Shown here: in pieces, positions 1 to 8,903 of the stretch | Layout: each line of letters opens with the position of its first letter | Numbering within the stretch: the stretch's first letter is position 1 | NCBI RefSeq assembly: GCF_003813865.1 | Contig: NZ_RMVG01000003.1 | Coordinates: 62,001 to 126,000 of the forward strand | DNA: 64,000 nucleotides | Direction: 5' to 3' | Source: Candidatus Pantoea deserta | Lineage (GTDB): Bacteria > Pseudomonadota > Gammaproteobacteria > Enterobacterales > Enterobacteriaceae | Position numbers and translations under genes: made by a program | The notes under the pieces: model-generated | What the model saw: the letters and a program-made list of their open reading frames with translations, nothing else | Databases searched by the model: none | What the model was told of the DNA's origin: nothing

Positions 1-406
1 CGCTGCGGTTCAGCGCCTTAATGCGCGGCGACTGGGAAATATAGCGACCGCGCAGCAGGTTCTCCGTGCACACCAGCCGCATAAAATCGGGATGGGTGAC
101 GTGGTAGTCAAAGCTGGCTTCCACCAGCTTGCTCATTGCCAGTTCTGGCTCCATCGCCGCCAGGTTCAGGCCGGTTTCATGCTGACGGATCGCCTGATAG
201 ACCTGCTCCAGCACCTCGATATAGAGCTTTTCTTTGCTGCCGAAATGGTAAACCACCATTCGTTTGGTGGTCTGCGCATTCTCCGCAATCTGCTCCAGAC
301 GTGCGCCCTGCATGCCGTATTCGGCAAAGGTCGTCAGGGCGCCGGCAAGGATGCGTTTTTTTAGCCCTTCAGGGTCATTTTTTCGTTTTGGGGTGGTATC
401 CGACAT
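1..406 (-). CDS. TetR/AcrR family transcriptional regulator (3' end outside window)
   Basis: Reading leftwards from the ATG at 406-404, 135 codons are visible before the window edge, so the C-terminus is missing. The N-terminus carries a TetR-type helix-turn-helix: a lysine/arginine-rich lead, then LEQIAENAQTTKRMVVYHF at about residues 35-53, followed by GSKEKLYIEVL. The following segment resembles the TetR ligand-binding domain. It is transcribed away from the sulfur-scavenging genes and is the obvious local regulator of them; a perfect 15-bp palindrome lies in the shared intergenic region. The ligand is unknown. The family is clear; the target is inferred from position. Confidence 0.85.
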   Translation of the reverse strand, partial: MSDTTPKRKNDPEGLKKRILAGALTTFAEYGMQGARLEQIAENAQTTKRMVVYHFGSKEKLYIEVLEQVYQAIRQHETGLNLAAMEPELAMSKLVEASFDYHVTHPDFMRLVCTENLLRGRYISQSPRIKALNRS

Positions 407-510
407 AGTGCTCAGTAACAAAGAGAGTCAAAACGGCATGGTAGCACAGCCTGACAGCAGGATTTGGCGACGCGAGCGGCAACCTGTTTATATGCATTTC
501 AGGAATAGCA

Positions 511-554
511 TTGCCGTATAAATCATAATGCAGATATAAGCAACTGCGTATACT
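511..554 (+). promoter_or_regulatory. Possible sigma-70 promoter(s) of the MetQ-like operon
   Basis: TTGCCG at 511-516 is followed after 17-18 nt by ATATAAG at 534-540. A second possible -10, TATACT, lies at 549-554. Either would place the start just before or within the palindrome at 563-577. The -35 match is moderate, so this is a tentative call. Confidence 0.35.
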
Positions 555-562
555 GCGGCTAT

Positions 563-577
563 CTGTCGTTACGACAG
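563..577. promoter_or_regulatory. Palindromic candidate operator for the divergent TetR regulator
   Basis: CTGTCG-TTA-CGACAG is a perfect inverted repeat with 6-bp arms, 44 bp before the ATG of the MetQ-like gene and 157 bp from the tetR start. TetR-family proteins usually bind palindromes of this size next to their own gene. The assignment is an inference from symmetry and position. Confidence 0.45.
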
Positions 578-620
578 TCAATCTTAACTTTAGCGACTAT
601 CACTTTTGGGAAGCAAATTT

Positions 621-1451
621 ATGCACACACGTGTGGCTGTTACTAAAAATAAACTTTTGTCTGTTACCGCCGCCGCGCTGCTGCTGGCCGGTAGCGCTCT
701 GGCCCCTTTTGCCGCCGCCCAGGCCGCGGACAAAACCTCCGTCAAAGTGGGAATTATGAGCGGCGAAGATGAGGATGTCTGGCGCGAGGTGGTGAAGCAG
801 GCGGCGGCAAAAGGGTTAACGGTAAAAACCGTGGTTTTTAACGACTATAACCAGCCAAATGAAGCCCTGCAGAATGGCGAAGTGGACGCCAACGCCTTCC
901 AGCATCAGCCTTTCCTCAACAACCAGATCAAAGTTAACCACTACGACATCGTGCGCGTCGGCGACACCGCCGTATGGCCCATCGGTCTCTACTCGAAAAA
1001 AGTAAAATCCGCCGCGGAGCTGAAAAAGGGGGCGGTGATTGGCGTACCGAACGATCCCTCTAACGAAGCGCGCGGGCTGGTTCTGCTTGAGCAGCAGGGC
1101 GTGATCAAACTTCGTCCGGGGGCAGGCATCGCGGCCACCACCGCCGATATTACCGATAACCCGCGCCAGGTTCAGATCAAAGAGCTGGACTCCGGCATTA
1201 TTGGCCGCTCGGTGCCCGATCTGGATGCGGCGGTGGTCAATACCGACTGGGCGCTGAAAAGCGGTCTGACTAAAGAGGACCGCATCGCTCAGGAGCCGGT
1301 CAAAGACAACCCTTACAACAACTTTATCGCGGTGAAAAAAGAGAGCGTCGATGCGCCCTGGGTTAAAACCCTGGTGGCCTCTTACCAGAATGATGCGGTA
1401 AAGAAAGTGTTTGATCAGGTTTACAAAGGCACCGGCCTGACCGCCTGGTAA
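621..1451 (+). CDS. MetQ/NlpA-family ABC transporter substrate-binding protein
   Basis: 276 aa. It resembles MetQ, the methionine-binding component of MetNIQ importers, across the mature region (start SVKVGIMSGEDEDVWREV; typical NDYNQPNEALQNGEVDANAFQH segment). I chose ATG 621 over the in-frame TTG at 606 because it begins directly at a basic n-region and a hydrophobic signal core. The signal runs to about Ala36. The core ends LLLAGS where MetQ proteins have a lipobox ending in Cys, so this one is probably a soluble periplasmic protein. It is first in an operon with matching ATPase and permease. Substrate is likely a sulfur amino acid or derivative, judging by the neighbours, but this is unproven. 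Confidence 0.85.
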   Translation: MHTRVAVTKNKLLSVTAAALLLAGSALAPFAAAQAADKTSVKVGIMSGEDEDVWREVVKQAAAKGLTVKTVVFNDYNQPNEALQNGEVDANAFQHQPFLNNQIKVNHYDIVRVGDTAVWPIGLYSKKVKSAAELKKGAVIGVPNDPSNEARGLVLLEQQGVIKLRPGAGIAATTADITDNPRQVQIKELDSGIIGRSVPDLDAAVVNTDWALKSGLTKEDRIAQEPVKDNPYNNFIAVKKESVDAPWVKTLVASYQNDAVKKVFDQVYKGTGLTAW

Positions 1452-1462
1452 GGATAGCGAGC

Positions 1463-2578
1463 ATGACGGTATTTTCAGAGGCAGCCGCGCCTGGCGCGGT
1501 GATGCGCGGCGTCGCCGAGGGCGCGCAGGATGTCGCCGCAGCAGGTGACAGCGTGGTGCGCCTGCAAAATGTGTCGCGCCGCTTTGGTCAGACGCAGGCG
1601 CTAAAAGCAGTGTCGCTCAGGGTGCGTAAAGGCGAAATCCTCGGCATTATCGGCCGCAGCGGCGCGGGGAAATCGACATTGATCCGCTGCCTTAACGGGC
1701 TGGAGCAGCCCGATGAAGGCGTGATTGAGATTGAAGGGCAGCGGATTACCGGTCTGTCGGAGAAGCAGCTGCAAAAGGTTCGCAGCCGCGTCGGCATGGT
1801 ATTCCAGCATTTTAATCTGTTGTCGGCAAAAACCGTCGCGCAAAACGTGGCGCTGCCGCTGAAGATCGCCGGTATGCCAAAAGCCCAACGCGCCCAGCGC
1901 GTCGCGGAGCTGCTGGAGCTGGTAGGGCTGGCGGATAAGGCGCACCACTATCCGGCGGCGCTGTCGGGCGGCCAAAAGCAGCGCGTCGGCATTGCGCGCG
2001 CGCTGGCCGCCAGCCCGGCGCTGCTGCTGTGCGACGAGGCGACCTCCGCGCTCGATCCTGAAACTACCCGCTCTATTCTCGCGCTGCTGAAATCGCTGAA
2101 TCAGCGGCTCGGCATCACCATTTTGCTGATCACCCATGAAATGGAGGTGATCAAATCGGTGGCGCATCGCGTGGCGGTTATCGACGCCGGGGAGATCATC
2201 GAGCAGGGTCCGGTGTGGCAGGTGTTCGCGCATCCGCAGGCGGCGCTTACGCGCACGCTGCTGCGCGGGCTGTTGCCGCAGCTGCCCGACTACCTTGCTG
2301 CCCGGCTGAGTCAGCAAAAGCAGGGCGAGGCGATCTATAGCGTGCACTTCGCCGGGCAGGAGGCGCAGGGCGAACTGCTGACGCGCTTTGCCTGTGCCTT
2401 GCCCGGTGCGTTTCGCCTGATCCAGGGCGGCATCGACCATATTCAGCACTATGCGGTGGTGCGCTTCTTTATTGCCATTCCGGCCAGCAACAGCGCCGAT
2501 GAGCAACGGGTTCTTGCCTGGCTGCATCAGCAGCAGGCTCAGGTAGAAAAGGTGGGTTATGTCGCCAGTGATGATTGA
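1463..2578 (+). CDS. MetN-like ABC transporter ATP-binding protein with C-terminal NIL domain
   Basis: 371 aa. ATPase motifs are complete: Walker [10 protein letters not shown] (residues 64-72), signature LSGGQKQR, and Walker B LLLCDEATSALD. The last 80 or so residues match the NIL/ACT-like domain that MetN proteins use for substrate feedback inhibition. A 30-residue N-terminal extension precedes the usual start; M14 is an alternative, though the AGGATAG before 1463 supports the longer form. It begins 11 bp after the binding-protein gene and overlaps the permease gene by 20 bp, so the three form one importer. Known family: methionine uptake. Here it is probably a paralogue for another sulfur compound. 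Confidence 0.88.
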   Translation: MTVFSEAAAPGAVMRGVAEGAQDVAAAGDSVVRLQNVSRRFGQTQALKAVSLRVRKGEILGIIGRSGAGKSTLIRCLNGLEQPDEGVIEIEGQRITGLSEKQLQKVRSRVGMVFQHFNLLSAKTVAQNVALPLKIAGMPKAQRAQRVAELLELVGLADKAHHYPAALSGGQKQRVGIARALAASPALLLCDEATSALDPETTRSILALLKSLNQRLGITILLITHEMEVIKSVAHRVAVIDAGEIIEQGPVWQVFAHPQAALTRTLLRGLLPQLPDYLAARLSQQKQGEAIYSVHFAGQEAQGELLTRFACALPGAFRLIQGGIDHIQHYAVVRFFIAIPASNSADEQRVLAWLHQQQAQVEKVGYVASDD

Positions 2579-3215
2579 TCTGCTGCTGAACGCGCTGTGG
2601 GAAACCGTCATTATGACGGCAATCTCCGGCCTTTTTTCGCTGCTTGCCGGGTTGCCGCTTGGCCTGATTCTGGTGATGACCAGCCCTGGCGGCATTGCCG
2701 AGCATCGCGGCGTCAATCGCGTGCTTGGCCTGATTATCAACGGCTTTCGTTCTCTGCCGTTTATTATTCTGCTGGTGGCGCTGATCCCTTTTACGCGCTT
2801 TCTGGTGGGGACGTCGCTGGGAACCTGGGCGGCCATTGTGCCTTTGTCGATCACCGCTACGCCCTATTTTGCGCGGGTCGCGGAGGTGTCGCTGCGCGAT
2901 GTCGATCGCGGACTGATTGACGCCGTACGCGCGATGGGGGCCAGCAAGCTGCGTATCGTCTGGGACGTGCTGATCCCTGAAGCCTTGCCAGGCATTCTGG
3001 CCGGTTTCGTGGTGACGCTGGTGGCGCTGATTGGCGCGTCGGCGATGGCTGGCGCGATTGGCGCAGGGGGGCTAGGCGATCTGGCGATTCGCTATGGCTA
3101 TCAGCGCTTTGATACCGCAGTAATGGTGGCGGTGATCGCGGTGCTGATCGTCCTGGTGTGCGGCATTCAATGGCTGGGCGACCGCCTGGTGACGCGCATC
3201 GACAAGCGGCGCTAG
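2559..3215 (+). CDS. MetI-like ABC transporter permease
   Basis: 218 aa, the usual MetI length, with five hydrophobic segments and the permease EAA-type loop near ALPGILAGFVVTLVALIG. The N-terminus MSPVMIDLLLNALWET aligns with that of E. coli MetI, which supports ATG 2559 inside the end of the metN-like gene rather than ATG 2571. It completes the MetQ/N/I-type importer. A 110-bp gap follows before the PLP-enzyme gene; that gap holds an 8-bp direct repeat TACCGGCA (3274-3281 and 3287-3294) of unknown meaning. Confidence 0.88.
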   Translation: MSPVMIDLLLNALWETVIMTAISGLFSLLAGLPLGLILVMTSPGGIAEHRGVNRVLGLIINGFRSLPFIILLVALIPFTRFLVGTSLGTWAAIVPLSITATPYFARVAEVSLRDVDRGLIDAVRAMGASKLRIVWDVLIPEALPGILAGFVVTLVALIGASAMAGAIGAGGLGDLAIRYGYQRFDTAVMVAVIAVLIVLVCGIQWLGDRLVTRIDKRR

Positions 3216-3325
3216 CGCGCTTGTGCTTTTTCCCGCAATGGATAGCACTATTTCTTTTTAAACATCAGCGCGCTACCGGCATAAAGTACCGGCAAACAGT
3301 TGTTTAATCCGTCAAGGAGTGAGCC

Positions 3326-4342
3326 ATGCATCTTGCCCGTTTTCCTCGCCTCTCGCTGGGCCATTTTCCCACGCCGCTGGAGCCGCTGCACAATCTGACC
3401 AGATTGCTGGGCGGTCCGCAGCTGTGGATTAAGCGAGATGACAGCACCGGTCTTGCCACGGGCGGCAACAAAACGCGCAAGCTGGAGTTTCTGCTGGCGC
3501 AGGCGCTGGCAGAAAAGGCGGACACGGTGATTACACAGGGGGCAACCCAGTCTAACCATGTCCGTCAGACTATCGCGGGCGCGGCGCGTCTCGGCCTGAA
3601 AGCCCATGTATTCCTCGAACAGCGCGTCAGCGACTACGGCGAAGCCTATCAGCGCTCCGGCAACGTCCTGCTCGACAGGCTGCTAGGCGGCGAAATCATC
3701 GCGCATCTGCCCAATGGCGCAGATATGCAGCAGGCGATGGAGCAGCACGCTGCGCAGCTGCGTGAACAGGGGCATCGCCCCTACGTTATCCCCGGCGGCG
3801 GCTCGAATCCGGTCGGCGCGCTCGGCTATGTCGCCTGCGCGCAGGAGCTGCTGTGGCAGTCAGCGCAACAGCGGTTGCGCATCGATCATGTGGTGCATGC
3901 CACCGGCAGCAGCGGCACCCAGGCGGGTCTGGTCGCCGGTCTGTTCGCCAGCAACAGCGCTATTCCGGTGCTGGGTATCAGCGTGCGCGCGCCGAAAGAG
4001 AAACAGCAGCAAAACGTCTGGAATCTGGCGTCGCAGACGCTGGAACTGCTGGGCGTCGCGCAGCCGCTGCCGCGTGAGGCGGTGGTCGCCAATAGCGACT
4101 ACGTGGGCGACGGCTACGGCATTCCTGCGGCGAGCACGCTGGAGGCGTTGACGCTGCTGGCGCAGCATGAAGGCATCTTGCTCGACCCGGTGTACTCCGC
4201 CAAAGGCTTTGCCGGCCTGATCGATCTGATTCGTCAGGGTCATTTCCGCCAGCATGAGAATGTCGTGTTTATCCATACCGGCGGCGCGGCAGGGCTGTTT
4301 GGCTATCAGCAGCCGCTGGAGAGCGCGTTCACCCATGGCTAA
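3326..4342 (+). CDS. D-cysteine desulfhydrase / ACC deaminase-like PLP enzyme
   Basis: 338 aa, same length class as DcyD and 1-aminocyclopropane-1-carboxylate deaminase. Lys49 in GGNKTRK is the expected PLP-binding lysine; QSNH (75-78) and the C-terminal [13 protein letters not shown] are family signatures. Family members cleave D-cysteine to pyruvate, sulfide and ammonia, deaminate ACC, or release sulfite from L-cysteate (CuyA); sequence alone does not separate these. Good Shine-Dalgarno AAGGAGTGAG before ATG 3326. The neighbours (racemase, sulfur importers, monooxygenase) favour a sulfur-liberating role over ACC deamination. The 3' end overlaps the racemase gene by 8 bp. Confidence 0.85.
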   Translation: MHLARFPRLSLGHFPTPLEPLHNLTRLLGGPQLWIKRDDSTGLATGGNKTRKLEFLLAQALAEKADTVITQGATQSNHVRQTIAGAARLGLKAHVFLEQRVSDYGEAYQRSGNVLLDRLLGGEIIAHLPNGADMQQAMEQHAAQLREQGHRPYVIPGGGSNPVGALGYVACAQELLWQSAQQRLRIDHVVHATGSSGTQAGLVAGLFASNSAIPVLGISVRAPKEKQQQNVWNLASQTLELLGVAQPLPREAVVANSDYVGDGYGIPAASTLEALTLLAQHEGILLDPVYSAKGFAGLIDLIRQGHFRQHENVVFIHTGGAAGLFGYQQPLESAFTHG

Positions 4343-5048
4343 GCCGTTTCTGCTTGGCGTACTGGGCGGCATGGGACCCCTCGCCGCCGTCGATTTTCAG
4401 CATCAGCTGCTGCAGGCGGTGAACAGCCAGAGTGACCAGCAGCAGATCCCGATGGTGGTATGGAATGTGCCGCAGATCCCCGATCGGCAGCAGGCGCTGG
4501 CGGGCACCGGCCCGTCGCCGCTCCCGCAGCTGATCGACGGCATTGAAAAACTGAACCGCGTTGGCGCGAGCCATATTGTGATGGCCTGCAACACCGCGCA
4601 CCACTGGTTTGAGGCCCTACAGGCCGCCAGTCAGGCGCCGCTGCTGCATATCGCCGACGCCACGGCGGAGGCGGTCGCCGCGCTGTCGCCGACCTCGGTG
4701 GGGCTGATCGCCACTCAGGGTACGCTGGACGCGGGCTGGTTTCAGCAGCGCTTCGCGCGCCACGGCATTGAGACGCTGCTGCCGACGGCGACAGAGATCA
4801 GGGACTATTTTGTGCCGGGCTGCTACGCGGTAAAACGCGGTGAGGTTGCGGCAGGCGGCGAGCTGCTGGCGCGCCAGGCGCAGGCGCTGCTGGATCGCGG
4901 CGCGGAACGGCTGGTGCTGGCCTGTACCGAAGTTCCGCTGGCGCTGCGAGCGGCAGACTGGCAGCCGCCGCGTAAGGCAATCGATCCGGCAGAGGCGATG
5001 GCGGCGCTGTGCGCCAGTCTCTGGCAGCAGCAACAGACTCTTTTTTAA
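4335..5048 (+). CDS. Aspartate/glutamate racemase family protein
   Basis: 237 aa. Cofactor-independent Asp/Glu racemase fold with the N-terminal [14 protein letters not shown] motif and both catalytic cysteines: Cys85 in MACNTAHHW and Cys197 in LACTEVPL. I start it at ATG 4335, where [14 protein letters not shown] begins the family domain; upstream in-frame codons lie inside the PLP-enzyme gene. Family members interconvert L- and D-amino acids. Coupled to a D-cysteine desulfhydrase-like gene by overlap, it may racemise a sulfur amino acid so that the lyase can act on it; this is inference. Annotated relatives are often called YgeA-like. Confidence 0.85.
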   Translation: MAKPFLLGVLGGMGPLAAVDFQHQLLQAVNSQSDQQQIPMVVWNVPQIPDRQQALAGTGPSPLPQLIDGIEKLNRVGASHIVMACNTAHHWFEALQAASQAPLLHIADATAEAVAALSPTSVGLIATQGTLDAGWFQQRFARHGIETLLPTATEIRDYFVPGCYAVKRGEVAAGGELLARQAQALLDRGAERLVLACTEVPLALRAADWQPPRKAIDPAEAMAALCASLWQQQQTLF

Positions 5049-5135
5049 TTACAACATACTTTAATCACGTCACGCGTTCAGCGCGTGCGACGGCATGCTT
5101 TTGCCTGTCGTCAGGACATTCACAAGGGAGACGCT

Positions 5136-6140
5136 ATGAAAAAGCAGTGGGGATTATTACTGGCCGCCAGTCTGATCAGCGGTTTTAGCTACGGCGCTAC
5201 GCCGGATGAAGTGCGTATCGCCTACAGCGGCGGCTCGCAGGTGCTGATGCTGGCAAAAGCCGACGGCTCGCTGGAGAAAGCTTTTGGCACCAGAGTGAAC
5301 TGGGTACAGTTCGCTTCGGGGGCGGACGCGCTCAATTACTTCGCCAGCAACGCTATTGATATTGCTAACTTCGGATCCAGTCCGGCGACGGCCGGCATCG
5401 TGCGTAAACTGCCGATAGAAATCGTCGGCGTTTCTGGCGTTATCGCCAGCTACGAACGGCTGATCGGCAAAGAGGGCATCAGGGATCTGCGCGATCTGGA
5501 AGGCAAGCGCGTTGGCTATCCGCCCAATTCCACCTCACAGTACGCGCTGGACGCAGCGATTAAGGTCCATCATCTGGATCGCAGTAAAATCACGCTGCTG
5601 CCGCTGCGTCCGGCGGAGATGGTCGCTGCCTGGAAGCGCGGCGATATTGATGCGGGCTACGTCTGGGCGCCATTTGCGCAGGAACTGGAGGCGGCAGGCG
5701 GTCATCAGGTCTTTGCTACCAAAGATCTGCAAAAAGATGGCTACCTGATTTACAACAACTATGCGGTGCGTAAAGCCTTTGCCGAACAGTATCCGCAGAT
5801 CGTCACTGAGTTCCTGCGCGTGCATCAGCAAAAGGTTGACGACTTCCGTAAAAATCCTGAGCAGGCGGCGGCAACGGTGGCGAAAGTAGTGGGCGCGCCC
5901 GTGACGACGGCAACCAATACTCTCTCCGGGCTGGAGTATCCGTCGCTTCAGGATCAGGCGACCACGGCCTGGCTGGGCGACGGTAAAGATGCCGACGCCA
6001 GCGGCATCGGCAAGGCGCTGAGCAAAACGGCCAGCTTCCTCGCTGAAACCGGCGAAGTGCGCCAGCGTGATATTCCGGCGCACTGGAATGCCGCTATCAA
6101 TCCAGGTTTCTTACAGCAAGCAGCACACGCCGCGCCATGA
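5136..6140 (+). CDS. TauA/SsuA-type ABC transporter substrate-binding protein
   Basis: 334 aa with a cleavable signal peptide (about 20 residues, ending SGFSYG). The mature part follows the taurine-binding protein pattern: VRIAYSGG, NWVQFASGADAL, IDIANFGSSPA, then KRVGYPPNSTSQYALD. ATG 5136 follows AAGGGAG at good spacing; the longer in-frame reading from 5085 adds a non-signal stretch. It starts 87 bp after the racemase gene and overlaps the permease gene by 4 bp. Family members bind taurine, alkanesulfonates or other organosulfur acids in the periplasm. The exact ligand cannot be read from sequence. Confidence 0.87.
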   Translation: MKKQWGLLLAASLISGFSYGATPDEVRIAYSGGSQVLMLAKADGSLEKAFGTRVNWVQFASGADALNYFASNAIDIANFGSSPATAGIVRKLPIEIVGVSGVIASYERLIGKEGIRDLRDLEGKRVGYPPNSTSQYALDAAIKVHHLDRSKITLLPLRPAEMVAAWKRGDIDAGYVWAPFAQELEAAGGHQVFATKDLQKDGYLIYNNYAVRKAFAEQYPQIVTEFLRVHQQKVDDFRKNPEQAAATVAKVVGAPVTTATNTLSGLEYPSLQDQATTAWLGDGKDADASGIGKALSKTASFLAETGEVRQRDIPAHWNAAINPGFLQQAAHAAP

Positions 6141-6910
6141 AACTCCGGACAAAAATGAGCATCAGCGTTATCTCCGTGACGCTGTTTTTTCTCCTGTGGC
6201 AAACGGCCGCCGAACGGCAGTGGGTCGATCCGCTGCTGCTGCCGTCGCTGAGCGACATCGGTATTACCGCGCAGGAACTGGTCAGCGACGGCTATCGTCA
6301 GGTGCCGCTGTGGCAAAACATCGCCGTCAGTCTGGCTCGCTCGCTCGGCGCGTTTGCCTGTGCGATTGTCCTTGGCGTGCCGCTTGGCCTGCTGATGGGC
6401 ATGTCGGAGCCGCTGGCGGCGGCGCTCAATCCCTTTGTGCAGTTTCTGCGTCCGCTGCCAAAAATCGCCCTGATCCCGCTGGCGGTGGTGTGGCTCGGTA
6501 TCGGCGAGGCCTCAAAGTTCTTTCTGATCTTTATCGCCACCTTCCTCAGCGTAGTGGTGGGCGCGCACGCGGCGGTAGAGCGACTGGCGCGCGCGCGGAT
6601 TCGCGTCGCGCAGACGCTGGGGGCATCGCCACGGCAGATTTTTCTGCGCGTGGTGCTGCCGGACACCTTGCCTGACCTCTTTACCACCGTCAGGCTGTCG
6701 GTCGGCATCGGCTGGACCTCGCTGATCGCCGCGGAAATGGTGGCCGCAAACTCCGGCCTCGGCTGGATGGTCATTAACGCCAGCGCCTATCTGCGCACCG
6801 ATATTGTGATGCTGGGTATATTGCTGCTAGGCGGCATTGGCTATCTGCTGGATCTGCTGCTGCTGGGATTACAGCGCTGGCTGGTGCCCTGGGCGGGGAG
6901 AGACGCATGA
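6137..6910 (+). CDS. TauC/SsuC-type ABC transporter permease
   Basis: 257 aa inner-membrane protein with six predicted hydrophobic segments and the binding-protein-dependent transport fold. The coupling loop contains RVAQTLGASPRQIFLRVVLP, and WTSLIAAEMVAANSGLGWM near the C-terminus is typical of taurine, nitrate and sulfonate permeases. ATGA overlaps join it to the binding-protein gene before it and the ATPase gene after it, giving order A-C-B instead of the A-B-C order of E. coli tau. Confidence 0.88.
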   Translation: MKLRTKMSISVISVTLFFLLWQTAAERQWVDPLLLPSLSDIGITAQELVSDGYRQVPLWQNIAVSLARSLGAFACAIVLGVPLGLLMGMSEPLAAALNPFVQFLRPLPKIALIPLAVVWLGIGEASKFFLIFIATFLSVVVGAHAAVERLARARIRVAQTLGASPRQIFLRVVLPDTLPDLFTTVRLSVGIGWTSLIAAEMVAANSGLGWMVINASAYLRTDIVMLGILLLGGIGYLLDLLLLGLQRWLVPWAGRDA

Positions 6911-7692
6911 GCGAACATATTTCACTTCAGCAGGTTACGCTGCGCTTTGCTGCGCTGACGGTGTTGCAGGAGATCGATCTCAGTCTGGAAAAAGGAGAGT
7001 TTGTCGTGCTGCTGGGTCCCTCCGGCTGCGGCAAATCCACCATCCTCAATCTGCTGGCGGGATTTACCCAGCCGCAGCAGGGACGCGTGCTGTGCGGCGG
7101 CGAACCGGTACGGCGGCCGCATCCGTCACGCGGCATGATTTTTCAGCAGCCGAATCTGTTTCCCTGGCTCAGCGTGCTGGAGAACGTCACTTTTGGACCG
7201 CGTCTGCGCAAGCATAACCGGGCGGAAGTGGAGTCCCGCGCCCGTGAATGGCTGAAGCGCGTCGGGTTGGCCGGTTTTGAAAATCACGCGCCCTGGCAGC
7301 TTTCCGGCGGCATGAAACAGCGCGTGGCGCTGGCGCGCGCCTGGCTGCCAGGCCCAGAGGTGCTTTTACTGGATGAACCCTTCGGCGCGCTTGATGCGCA
7401 GACCCGAATGATGATGCAGGAGCTGCTGCGCGAGGCCTGGCTGGCCACAGAGACCACGCTGCTGTTTGTGACTCACGACGTCGAAGAGGCGCTGTTCCTC
7501 GCTGACCGGATTCTGGTGATGTCGGCGCGTCCCGGACGCATCGTTGACGAAATCAGGCTGCCGTTTGGCCGCCAGCGTAACATCGAAACCCTGGCCAGCG
7601 AGCCGCACTACAGCGACATCAAACGCCATGTGCTACAGCGCGTGCGTCATGAGGCGAAACGTCATCTGACGCCCTTCACCGAGGAGGAATAA
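6907..7692 (+). CDS. TauB/SsuB-type ABC transporter ATP-binding protein
   Basis: 261 aa. Walker A GPSGCGKST, Q-loop in FQQPNLFPWL, signature LSGGMKQR, Walker B VLLLDEPFGALD and the switch His in FVTHDVEEAL are all present. The FGALDAQTR sequence is characteristic of nitrate/sulfonate/taurine importers. It overlaps the permease gene by 4 bp, and its TAATG junction with the next gene implies translational coupling to the amidohydrolase. It powers the 5.1-7.7 kb importer. Confidence 0.88.
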   Translation: MSEHISLQQVTLRFAALTVLQEIDLSLEKGEFVVLLGPSGCGKSTILNLLAGFTQPQQGRVLCGGEPVRRPHPSRGMIFQQPNLFPWLSVLENVTFGPRLRKHNRAEVESRAREWLKRVGLAGFENHAPWQLSGGMKQRVALARAWLPGPEVLLLDEPFGALDAQTRMMMQELLREAWLATETTLLFVTHDVEEALFLADRILVMSARPGRIVDEIRLPFGRQRNIETLASEPHYSDIKRHVLQRVRHEAKRHLTPFTEEE

Positions 7693-8903
7693 TGAGCCTG
7701 AATACGCTCCGGCAGCGGCTTGAAAACAGTCTGGAACAGCATGGCGCTCGCTATGTTGAGGTGGCGAAGGCCATCTTTAATCGACCTGAAACCGGCAACA
7801 ACGAATACTTTGCCAGCCAGCAGCTGACGCAGCTGCTGGCGGCGCAGGGTTTTTCCGTTACGCGCAGCGTAGCCGGACATGAGACCGCGTTTTACGCCAT
7901 TAAGGAGAGTGATAAGCCTGGCGCCACGGTGGCCTTTCTTGCTGAATATGATGCGCTGATCGGCATCGGTCATGCCTGCGGTCATAACCTGATCGGCGTA
8001 ACCAGCGTCGCTGCGGCGATTGCGCTGGCCGAGACGCTGCCGCAAACCGGCGGCCGGGTAGTCGTGCTGGGAACGCCTGCGGAAGAGGGCGGGCTGGCGG
8101 GGCCTGGCGGTCCAAAAGGAAACGTTAAAAAACGCTTTGTCGACGCGGGCCTGCTCGATGGCATTGACGCGGCGCTGATGGTGCATCCGGCGGGTAAAAC
8201 CCGCCTTACTGAGACGACGCTGGCGAACAATCATCTCTATTTTCACTTCTACGGCACGCCTTCGCACGCCGCCAGCGCGCCGCACAAGGGCATTAATGCC
8301 CTTGATGCGCTGGTGTTGCTCTACAACGGCATCAGCGTGCTGCGTCAGCAGTTGCCAGACGGCGTGCGCGTGCACGGCATTATTACCAACGGCGGCCAGG
8401 CGCCCAACGTCATTCCTGAATACGCCGCAGCGCACTATTACATCCGCGCCGACAGCCGTGAGCAGGTAGAAGCGCTGGAACCGCGCCTGCGCGCCATTGC
8501 CGAAGGCGTGGCGCTGGCAACCGGCACGCGCGTCGAAATTGATCATCAGACCGGCCCGCGCGACTTTCAGCTTAATCCGGCGCTGGATGCGCTGCTGCTG
8601 GAGGAGCTGACGGCGGCGGGCGAGCAGGTGGATGTTTCGCCCCAGACCAGTAAGGTCTCCACCGACGCGGGCGACATCAGCCATGCGGTGCCGACGGCGC
8701 ATCCCTGGCTAAAAATCGGCTCCGACGATCTGATTTTTCATACGGTGCCTTTTCGCGAGGCGGCAAATTCCGAACAGGGCTATCAGGCGCTGATCACGGG
8801 CGCGCGCGTGCTGGCGCGCACCGGGCTGCGGCTGTTAACCGACGCCGACGCGCTACAGCGCATCAAGGCGGATTTCACTGCGCAGCAGAGGAGACTATCG
8901 TGA
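7692..8903 (+). CDS. M20-family amidohydrolase (AbgB-like)
   Basis: 403 aa metallopeptidase-fold hydrolase. Metal-binding motifs GHACGHN and PAEEGG, and the late STDAGDISHAVP segment, match the AbgB/aminoacylase branch of M20. Such enzymes remove N-acyl groups or cleave peptide-like bonds. The gene is coupled to the importer ATPase (shared A of TAATG) and to the monooxygenase (GTGA overlap). In Bacillus, M20 deacylases work with a flavin monooxygenase and sulfur-amino-acid importers to salvage S-alkyl cysteines after N-acetylation; the same pairing here suggests deacylation of a cysteine derivative, an inference from context. Confidence 0.82.
   Translation: MSLNTLRQRLENSLEQHGARYVEVAKAIFNRPETGNNEYFASQQLTQLLAAQGFSVTRSVAGHETAFYAIKESDKPGATVAFLAEYDALIGIGHACGHNLIGVTSVAAAIALAETLPQTGGRVVVLGTPAEEGGLAGPGGPKGNVKKRFVDAGLLDGIDAALMVHPAGKTRLTETTLANNHLYFHFYGTPSHAASAPHKGINALDALVLLYNGISVLRQQLPDGVRVHGIITNGGQAPNVIPEYAAAHYYIRADSREQVEALEPRLRAIAEGVALATGTRVEIDHQTGPRDFQLNPALDALLLEELTAAGEQVDVSPQTSKVSTDAGDISHAVPTAHPWLKIGSDDLIFHTVPFREAANSEQGYQALITGARVLARTGLRLLTDADALQRIKADFTAQQRRLS

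Noticed and set aside
1601..2854. Antisense open frame of 417 codons opposite the MetN/MetI-like genes
   Set aside because: The plus-strand proteins are clear ABC components with intact motifs; the antisense product is low-complexity and unlike any family.
5071..5087. Small hairpin CACGCG-TTCAG-CGCGTG between the racemase and TauA-like genes
   Set aside because: Short stem with no T-run; not convincing as terminator or operator.
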